From positions 496,001-560,000 of the forward strand of contig NZ_CP083371.1 of NCBI RefSeq assembly GCF_017488845.2: DNA of 64,000 nucleotides, in the 5' to 3' direction. This document shows positions 58,943 through 64,000 of this stretch, piece after piece. This DNA is from Ensifer canadensis. GTDB taxonomy: Bacteria > Pseudomonadota > Alphaproteobacteria > Rhizobiales > Rhizobiaceae. A program made the translations under genes and the position numbers. The notes beneath the pieces are model-generated. The model did no database searches, had not been told where the DNA came from, and saw only the letters and a program-made list of their open reading frames with translations. Positions within the stretch are counted from its first letter, which is position 1. Each line of letters opens with the position of its first letter.

Positions 58943-59794
58943 ATGGGCTACAAGCCTTCACCGCGTCCAGTCTTCGACCGCGCCAGCCACATTCCCTATG
59001 CTGGCGTCACCCGGCATCTCTGGGGAGAGGAGAATGCCGGCCTCGTCGACGACTGGATCTACGCCTCCACCGACAGCATCCACCAGATCGTCTTCGGCAT
59101 GCAGCCCGGCGGCTGCTTCAAGCATACCGACGCTTTCAGGACGATCTTCGGTGCCGATGAAGTGCTCTATGTCTTGAGCGGCACGCTCGGCCTTGCCAAT
59201 CCCGAAACAGGGGAGTTCTGCATCGCGCAAAAGGGCGAGGCGCTGTTCTTCCGCAAGGATACCTGGCACCATGGCTTCAACCTCGGCAATGACCAGGTAC
59301 GGGTGCTGGAGTTCTTTGCGCCGCCGCCGGCAAAGGGCACGTCCGGTCCCTATGCCCGCACCAAGCCTTATCTCGAGCTTGCGCAGTCGCGTTACAGCCA
59401 GAGCGAGTTCATCGGTCGCTGGCCGATGGAAGCAAAAGCCCAACGCGACGCACGCACGATCCATCCGATGCGCGATGCCGATCTGCTGTGGAGCCTGGAC
59501 CAGGCGACGCAAGGCGCCTTTACCGGCCTCTATTGCGCCACCGACCAGTTGACGGTCGGCAAGACAACGCTGCTGGCCGGCAAGCGCACGGGCGTCGAGC
59601 GCCACAAGGGCGATGAATGCCTCTACGTCGTTTCCGGAACGCTCAACATTCACGTGCCCGACGCGGAAGGCCAGGCCTGGTTCGAGCTCAATCCGCGCGA
59701 CGGGTTCTATATTCCGGCCGGTACCGATCACCAATATTACAACATGTCGGGCGAGCAGGTGGAGTTCGTCTTCGGCGTAGCGCCGGACTTCTGA
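58943..59794 (+). CDS. Double cupin protein
   Basis: A 283-residue two-cupin protein. The first barrel (about 45-130) reads GGCFKHTDAFRTIFGADEVLYVLSGTL, in pattern, with likely metal ligands His61 and the glutamate of DEVLYV. The second (about 190-280) reads GKRTGVERHKGDECLYVVSGTL and ends PRDGFYIPAGTDHQYYN. AAGGAG precedes the ATG. Bicupins include dioxygenases, isomerases and decarboxylases; sequence alone does not decide. It is the last gene of the carbohydrate cluster, 34 bases after the TetR gene. Confidence 0.8.
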   Translation: MGYKPSPRPVFDRASHIPYAGVTRHLWGEENAGLVDDWIYASTDSIHQIVFGMQPGGCFKHTDAFRTIFGADEVLYVLSGTLGLANPETGEFCIAQKGEALFFRKDTWHHGFNLGNDQVRVLEFFAPPPAKGTSGPYARTKPYLELAQSRYSQSEFIGRWPMEAKAQRDARTIHPMRDADLLWSLDQATQGAFTGLYCATDQLTVGKTTLLAGKRTGVERHKGDECLYVVSGTLNIHVPDAEGQAWFELNPRDGFYIPAGTDHQYYNMSGEQVEFVFGVAPDF

Positions 59795-59827
59795 GAGCGT
59801 CTCTACACTGGCGTTGGCGGCGTCGAC

Positions 59828-60544
59828 TTACCCTTTGCGGTGGGCCGGCGCCGTGTCCGTTGCGCCGGCATTCATGCGGGCAATGAACTCGCGCAGCATC
59901 GGCACGCGCCGCGGCCGGAAACTTTCGTCCGTCGGCCTTATCTCGGCGATGCGATCGATACGAAACTTGCGGAAGTCCTCACGCAGGCAGCACCAGCCGA
60001 GCAGAACAAGCACATGTTCGAGATAGACGATGCCGAGCGGCAGGACGCGTCTTTCGCTATGCTGGCCCCCGGCGTCGACATAGTCGATGACGATTGCCCG
60101 TTCCTGCCAGCAGGCTTCGCGAAGCAGCCCGACGTCGATGTCGGAAGTGGATCTTCTTTCGAAACGGTGGACCTGCGAGACGGCATGGATCGTCTGCTGC
60201 TGTAAGCGATCGGGCAGGGTGGCGGTAATCTTCGAAAGCACTGCCTCGGCCGCCTTCGCCAATTCCGGTTCACCCATGTGGCGAACTTCGCCCAGCCCCA
60301 GCACCAGGGCTTCGATTTCAAGGCGCGTGAACGTCTGGGGCGGGAGGGCGATATCTTCGGTGAGGCGATAACCAAAACCGCGCTCGCCGTCTATGACGGC
60401 GCCGGCGGCGCGCAGGCTGTCGATGTCGCGGTAGAGCGAGCGTGGCGACACGCCGGTTTCCTCGGCGAGCCTGGCCGCCGTCACCGGCGGTGGCAGGCTG
60501 CGAAGGGCCTGGAGAAGACGAAACAAACGATCGCTGCGCGCCAT
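59828..60544 (-). CDS. YafY-type HTH/WYL-domain transcriptional regulator
   Basis: A 238-residue regulator with an N-terminal HTH_11 winged helix (RSDRLFRLLQALRSLPPPVTAARLAEETGVSPRSLYRDID in pattern) and a C-terminal WYL domain, here with IDYVDAGGQHSERRVLPLGIVYLEHVLVLLGWC. The WYL triplet itself is altered in this copy. The open frame continues upstream, but MARSDRLF is the family's normal opening. It is divergent from the glutathione S-transferase gene across 76 bases and probably regulates it. Confidence 0.87.
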   Translation of the reverse strand: MARSDRLFRLLQALRSLPPPVTAARLAEETGVSPRSLYRDIDSLRAAGAVIDGERGFGYRLTEDIALPPQTFTRLEIEALVLGLGEVRHMGEPELAKAAEAVLSKITATLPDRLQQQTIHAVSQVHRFERRSTSDIDVGLLREACWQERAIVIDYVDAGGQHSERRVLPLGIVYLEHVLVLLGWCCLREDFRKFRIDRIAEIRPTDESFRPRRVPMLREFIARMNAGATDTAPAHRKG

Positions 60545-60620
60545 GAGCCTGCTGACGGAAATTGACAGTTGGGTCGTTTTATAAAGAGCCCAGACAGAAA
60601 CCGCAATCGAGGACCTTTCC

Positions 60621-61232
60621 ATGTTGACGCTCTATCACGCCCCGCGCTCCCGCTCTTCGCGCATCATCACTTTGCTTCGCGAACTGGATGCGCTCGACAA
60701 GGTCAACATCGTCGTCGTCGACATCACCCGCGGCGACGGCAGCGGGGCCAAGGACCCGAAAAATCCGCACCCGGAGGGCAAGGTGCCGCTGCTGGTGCAT
60801 GATGGCGTCGTCATCTGGGAAAGCATCGCCATCATTCAGTACCTGACCGATCTTTTCCCCGCCAAGAAACTGGCGCCGCTTCCCGGCGATGCCAAGCGCG
60901 GCCGTTATCTGAGCTGGCTTGCCTGGTACGCGGGCGTGGTCGAGCCGGTGCTGATCGTCGAGGCGGCGGGGCTCTCGCATCCCTATCTGCAGTTCACGTT
61001 CCGCAGTTCCGTCGAGATGGCGCGTCAGCTCGAGACGGCGCTCACTGCAAGCCCCTATCTGATGGGCGAGCAGTTCTCGGCTGCCGACTTGCTGCTCTAT
61101 TCGCCGTTTGCATGGTTCCCGGAAGCAACGCCGGATGTGCCCGCCGTCAAAGCCTGGATCGAGCGCTGTGCGGCGCGGCCGGCCGTGCAATGGGCCGCAG
61201 ATTTCGACGCGTCGTCGCTCGCGGCGGCATAG
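60621..61232 (+). CDS. Glutathione S-transferase family protein
   Basis: A 203-residue protein. The thioredoxin-like N-terminal domain has LYHAPRSRSSRIITLLREL, the cis-proline turn GKVPLLVHDG and the glutathione-contact ESIAIIQYLTDL. The helical C-terminal domain includes YLMGEQFSAADLLLYSPF. The best match in style is the Yghu/GstA-like cytosolic bacterial class. It probably conjugates or reduces electrophiles under control of the divergent WYL regulator. Confidence 0.87.
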   Translation: MLTLYHAPRSRSSRIITLLRELDALDKVNIVVVDITRGDGSGAKDPKNPHPEGKVPLLVHDGVVIWESIAIIQYLTDLFPAKKLAPLPGDAKRGRYLSWLAWYAGVVEPVLIVEAAGLSHPYLQFTFRSSVEMARQLETALTASPYLMGEQFSAADLLLYSPFAWFPEATPDVPAVKAWIERCAARPAVQWAADFDASSLAAA

Positions 61233-61255
61233 GCTCGAAATCGGTTCGAGAGATG

Positions 61256-61305
61256 AAACGATGAAGTGCCGCGCGCCAGACATGACGTGCGGTGCTTCAT
61301 CGTTT
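61256..61305. terminator. Long imperfect hairpin between convergent genes
   Basis: AAACGATGAAG at the left and CTTCATCGTTT at the right are perfectly complementary and inner bases pair imperfectly. The element lies between the convergent glutathione S-transferase and aldose epimerase genes and probably ends both transcripts; the terminal AAA/TTT runs suit both directions. Confidence 0.7.
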
Positions 61306-61339
61306 GGAACTACGGTTCAGCTGTGCCCGCAACCTGTTC

Positions 61340-62233
61340 CTATTCAAGGTCCTTTAGGGATGAGATCGGGCGCGGGGAGAGCGTCAGCCTACCGGTCAAG
61401 CTTTGCCCGTGTTCGACGATTGTCAGACCGCCGAGACCGGCAAGGTGATGGCCGTTCGGCAGGTGCGTCATCGGTTCGAAGCAAAAGAAGTCTGCGTCTG
61501 CAGGCGAATAGAGCATGAAATGACCGAAGACTGGCTGAGGGTCGATTTCAAGGTAGAGGTCGTGTTCCGGCCACTCGATCACGGCCTTGCCGTCCCATCC
61601 CTCATAGGCGTTGTTCAGCCATCGGCGTGGCAAGAGATTGCCCCGCTCGAACTCAAGAGTGTGCGGTATCGGCCCGGGTCGGTCGGGCAAGTGACCTTCT
61701 CTTTCCGTCCAGAACCGTTCGGCCTTCGCGATCAGCCGTGTGCCGGCGGTTTTTGGGAAGAAGGGATGGTGGCCGAGGCCGATGGGCAGAGCGAAGCCCG
61801 ACCTGTTGGTGACGGAAAGCGTGACGGTCAGGCGGTCATCTTCAACAGTGAAACGCTGAACGGCTTCATAGGCATAGGGATTGGGGGCAACAGCCTCGTG
61901 CACATAGCGCAGGCATGCTTCGGTTTCGCTGTGCGAGACGACCTGCCATGCCGCCAGCCAACCGTCGCCATGCAGATAACAGGGGTCGCTGGCGTTGCGA
62001 ACTAGGACGAAGCGATTGCCTGAGAAGGTGAAGCTGTTCCCCTCCAACCGGTTGCCGAAGGGAACGAGCGGAAAGCTCGCCTCCTGACCGTGGTGCTGCG
62101 AGGCAAGCCCGCCGGTTGGCGTGGATCGGAAGATCGGCACGCCGCAATAGGAACCGGACAGGATCGAGCCGCCGAAGCGGCTCAATTCGATCAAAAGCTC
62201 TCCATTGCTAAGCGGCAGGACGTCCGAGGACAT
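61340..62233 (-). CDS. Aldose 1-epimerase (mutarotase) family protein
   Basis: A 297-residue beta-sandwich protein of the GalM superfamily. YLHGDGWLAAW and IGLGHHPFF carry the two histidines used in the family, and FFCFEPMTHLPNGHHLAG resembles the region of the catalytic glutamate. Mutarotases interconvert alpha and beta sugar anomers. It starts seven bases after araH stops, so it belongs to the arabinose-type uptake operon and probably equilibrates the imported sugar. Confidence 0.83.
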   Translation of the reverse strand: MSSDVLPLSNGELLIELSRFGGSILSGSYCGVPIFRSTPTGGLASQHHGQEASFPLVPFGNRLEGNSFTFSGNRFVLVRNASDPCYLHGDGWLAAWQVVSHSETEACLRYVHEAVAPNPYAYEAVQRFTVEDDRLTVTLSVTNRSGFALPIGLGHHPFFPKTAGTRLIAKAERFWTEREGHLPDRPGPIPHTLEFERGNLLPRRWLNNAYEGWDGKAVIEWPEHDLYLEIDPQPVFGHFMLYSPADADFFCFEPMTHLPNGHHLAGLGGLTIVEHGQSLTGRLTLSPRPISSLKDLE

Positions 62234-62240
62234 GCGGCTG

Positions 62241-63191
62241 CTAAACGCGTCGGCCAACGGCGGACGAGCGCAGGTTGTCGAGCAGAACGGCCAGCAGCAG
62301 GATGAAGCCGCGCACGACATACTGGTAGAAGGCCTGGATGTTGAGCAGGTTCATGACGTTTTCCGCAATGCCCATGATCAGCACGCCGACGATGACGCCG
62401 GTCATCGCCGCCCGTCCGCCGGCAAGCGAGACGCCGCCGAGTACGCAGGCGGAGATAACCGAAAGTTCGAGGCCGGTCGCCGCATTCGGCTGGCCCGAGG
62501 TAATGCGCGACGCCAGCAACACGCCGGCGACGGCGCAGACGAGACCCTGCAGCGCGAAGATCCAGATGCGCATGCGCGCGACGTCGACGCCGGCAAGGCG
62601 CGACGCTTCGGGATTGCCGCCGATTGCCAGAGTGTTCTTGCCGAAGACGGTGCGGTTCAGCAAAAAGCCGAAGGCAACGAAGAACAGGCCCATGACCCAG
62701 ATCGGCGTCGGAACGCCGAGGAAGCGCGAAAGGGCCAGCTGGTAGAAGCTTGGATCGTTGATGCCGACGGCGCGGCCGTCCGATGCGATGAGCGCCAGGC
62801 CACGCACGATCTGCATGGTGGCAAGCGTCGTGATCAGCGCGTTGATGCGGAAACGGGCGATGACGACGCCGTTGACCGTTCCGACGAGACCGCCGCACAC
62901 CAGGGCCGCGACCAGGCCGAGCAGGATCGAGCCGGTCGCATTTGAGGCCATGACCGCGACCATGCCGGAGAAGGCAACGGTCGAGCCCACCGAAAGGTCG
63001 AAGTCGCGCGAGGCAAGGCAGAACATCATGGTGCAGGCGACGATGCCGATGGTGACAACCGACTGCAGCAGGCCGAGCATGTTTCGCTCGGTCAGGAAGT
63101 TCGGGACCGTCAGCGAGACGACGAGAAATGCAAGCGCGAAGATGACGACGAGGCCCTGTTCGCCGAGAAGGAGTTTTTTCAAGGAGGTCAT
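62241..63191 (-). CDS. araH: L-arabinose-type ABC transporter permease AraH
   Basis: A 316-residue inner-membrane permease. From memory it matches E. coli AraH over long stretches: MFCLASRDFDLSVGSTVA, INALITTLATMQIVRGLA, DGRAVGINDPSF, FGKNTLAIGGNPEASRLAGV, LASRITSGQP and SACVLGGVSLAGG. The C-terminus NLLNIQAFYQYVVRGFILLLAV also agrees. The ATG lies two bases after the araG stop; the longer open frame lies inside araG. Closely related transporters can carry other pentoses or galactose, so substrate is likely but not certain. Confidence 0.82.
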   Translation of the reverse strand: MTSLKKLLLGEQGLVVIFALAFLVVSLTVPNFLTERNMLGLLQSVVTIGIVACTMMFCLASRDFDLSVGSTVAFSGMVAVMASNATGSILLGLVAALVCGGLVGTVNGVVIARFRINALITTLATMQIVRGLALIASDGRAVGINDPSFYQLALSRFLGVPTPIWVMGLFFVAFGFLLNRTVFGKNTLAIGGNPEASRLAGVDVARMRIWIFALQGLVCAVAGVLLASRITSGQPNAATGLELSVISACVLGGVSLAGGRAAMTGVIVGVLIMGIAENVMNLLNIQAFYQYVVRGFILLLAVLLDNLRSSAVGRRV

Positions 63192-63193
63192 CG

Positions 63194-64000
63194 TCACCGT
63201 ACCTGTGCGTGAGGAAGAGTGTTTAAGTTTTGAACGTCCGGCAGGGCGGCGGCGAGAATGCGCCGCTCGTCGAACTCGGCTCTGGGAATGTCGGCGGCGA
63301 CGCGGCCCTCGCACATGATCATGATGCGGTCGGCGATGCCCATGACCTCAGGCAGTTCGCTGGAGATCACCACGATCGCCATGCCCTCGGCGGCGAGCTC
63401 GTAGAGAATTTCGTAGATTTCCGACTTTGCACCGACATCGATGCCGCGTGTCGGCTCGTCGATAACAAGCACCTTGACGCCCTCTTCGGACAGCCAGCGG
63501 CCGAGGATGACCTTTTGCTGATTGCCGCCCGACAGATTGATGATGTCCTGGCGGCGCGACGGTGTACGCACGCGAAGCTTGGCGATGAACTTGTCGGCAA
63601 GCGCGCCTTCTTTCGCAGGGTTGATAAGGCCGAAGGGCGAGAAATGGCGACGTGAGGAGATCGTCATGTTCTCTTCGATCGATCGTCCCTGGACGATGCC
63701 ATCGAACTTGCGGTCTTCCGGGCAGAGCACGATGCCCGACCGGATGGAATGGGGTGGGCTGTCAGCCTGGATCGTGACGCCATCAACCGACACCGAACCG
63801 CCGTTGCGGGCATCGGCGCCATAGACGAGGCGGGCCATTTCGCTGCGGCCGGCGCCGATCAGGCCGAAGAAGCCGAGGATCTCGCCTCGCCTGACGGAGA
63901 AGCTCAAGGGTTGGCGAAGTTTCGCTCCCGAAATGCTCTCGACGCGCAGCCGCTCTTCACCGAGGCTGCGCTCGCGCCAGCCCCAGATATTGGCGATCTC
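63194..64000 (-). CDS. araG: L-arabinose-type ABC transporter ATP-binding protein AraG, C-terminal part (5' end outside window)
   Basis: The frame is open to the window edge; 268 residues of the second ATPase domain are visible. GEILGFFGLIGAGRSEMARLVYG is its degenerate Walker A region. LCPEDRKFDGIVQG, NLSGGNQQKVILGRWLSEE, VLVIDEPTRGIDVGAKSEIYEI and SSELPEVMGIADRI follow and agree with what I recall of E. coli AraG. It powers the AraH channel; the binding-protein gene should lie further upstream, outside this window. Confidence 0.82.
   Translation of the reverse strand, partial: EIANIWGWRERSLGEERLRVESISGAKLRQPLSFSVRRGEILGFFGLIGAGRSEMARLVYGADARNGGSVSVDGVTIQADSPPHSIRSGIVLCPEDRKFDGIVQGRSIEENMTISSRRHFSPFGLINPAKEGALADKFIAKLRVRTPSRRQDIINLSGGNQQKVILGRWLSEEGVKVLVIDEPTRGIDVGAKSEIYEILYELAAEGMAIVVISSELPEVMGIADRIMIMCEGRVAADIPRAEFDERRILAAALPDVQNLNTLPHAQVR

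Noticed and set aside
60562..60585. TTGACA and TATAAA upstream of the glutathione S-transferase gene
   Set aside because: The two hexamers are only 12 bases apart, too close for a sigma-70-type promoter, so I did not list them as one.

Overview
The window looks like part of a large secondary replicon (chromid or megaplasmid) of a Sinorhizobium/Ensifer-type alphaproteobacterium. The base composition is GC-rich, coding is dense, and ABC importers with LysR, LacI, TetR, Lrp and MarR regulators dominate. The dctA / dctB-dctD block next to a TPP-riboswitch-controlled thiC recalls the arrangement I remember from pSymB of S. meliloti (recalled, not searched). I see no rRNA, tRNA, CRISPR array, transposase, phage gene or replication origin.

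Layout. 1-3.3 kb: a polyol/sugar-phosphate operon (FAD-linked glycerol-3-phosphate-dehydrogenase-like C-terminus, class I aldolase, FGGY kinase). 3.5-6.4 kb: an outer-membrane beta-barrel protein and an OmpR-type response regulator with a sensor kinase that carries a frameshift. 6.8-18.2 kb: a peptide-import operon (MarR regulator, fused double ATPase, binding protein, two permeases, M14 peptidase) divergent from a fused 5-oxoprolinase/hydantoinase. 18.4-20.3 kb: a chemoreceptor. 20.4-29.2 kb: aldehyde dehydrogenase, beta-hydroxyacid dehydrogenase, quinone oxidoreductase with a divergent LysR gene, a VOC protein, and an M20 amidohydrolase operon with a DUF3100-like two-protein membrane system and its own LysR gene. 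29.7-36.6 kb: a ribose-type ABC importer with a LacI regulator and a Gfo/Idh/MocA oxidoreductase. 36.7-38.6 kb: a flavin-binding protein and two decayed genes joined at a deletion-like junction. 38.6-42.9 kb: an Lrp regulator divergent from a diaminopropionate ammonia-lyase / M20 / allantoate-amidohydrolase-like operon. 43.2-50.2 kb: thiC and the C4-dicarboxylate system dctBD/dctA, with a clear sigma-54 promoter for dctA. 50.4-59.8 kb: a ten-gene carbohydrate cluster led by a 26-bp inverted repeat (candidate TetR operator). 59.8-61.2 kb: WYL regulator and glutathione S-transferase. 61.3-64.0 kb: aldose epimerase, araH and partial araG.

How it fits together. Most of the window is scavenging: importers feed adjacent peptidases, amidohydrolases, kinases and dehydrogenases, and each unit has a local regulator. 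Good operator candidates are visible for several regulators: a LacI-type palindrome before the ribose-type importer, a 31-bp dyad between lrp and dpaL, a nested dyad between marR and oxoprolinase, and the TetR-type palindrome at 50.38 kb.

The best candidate for an undescribed system is the 50.4-59.8 kb cluster. It combines an IolE-like isomerase, a NagB-like protein lacking the family's catalytic glutamate, a ROK-like protein lacking the E-x-G-H motif, a dehydrogenase and a double cupin. A second notable signal is a family of about 100-bp palindromic repeats placed in the same orientation at the 3' ends of genes. In two of three cases the repeat end supplies the TAG stop codon.
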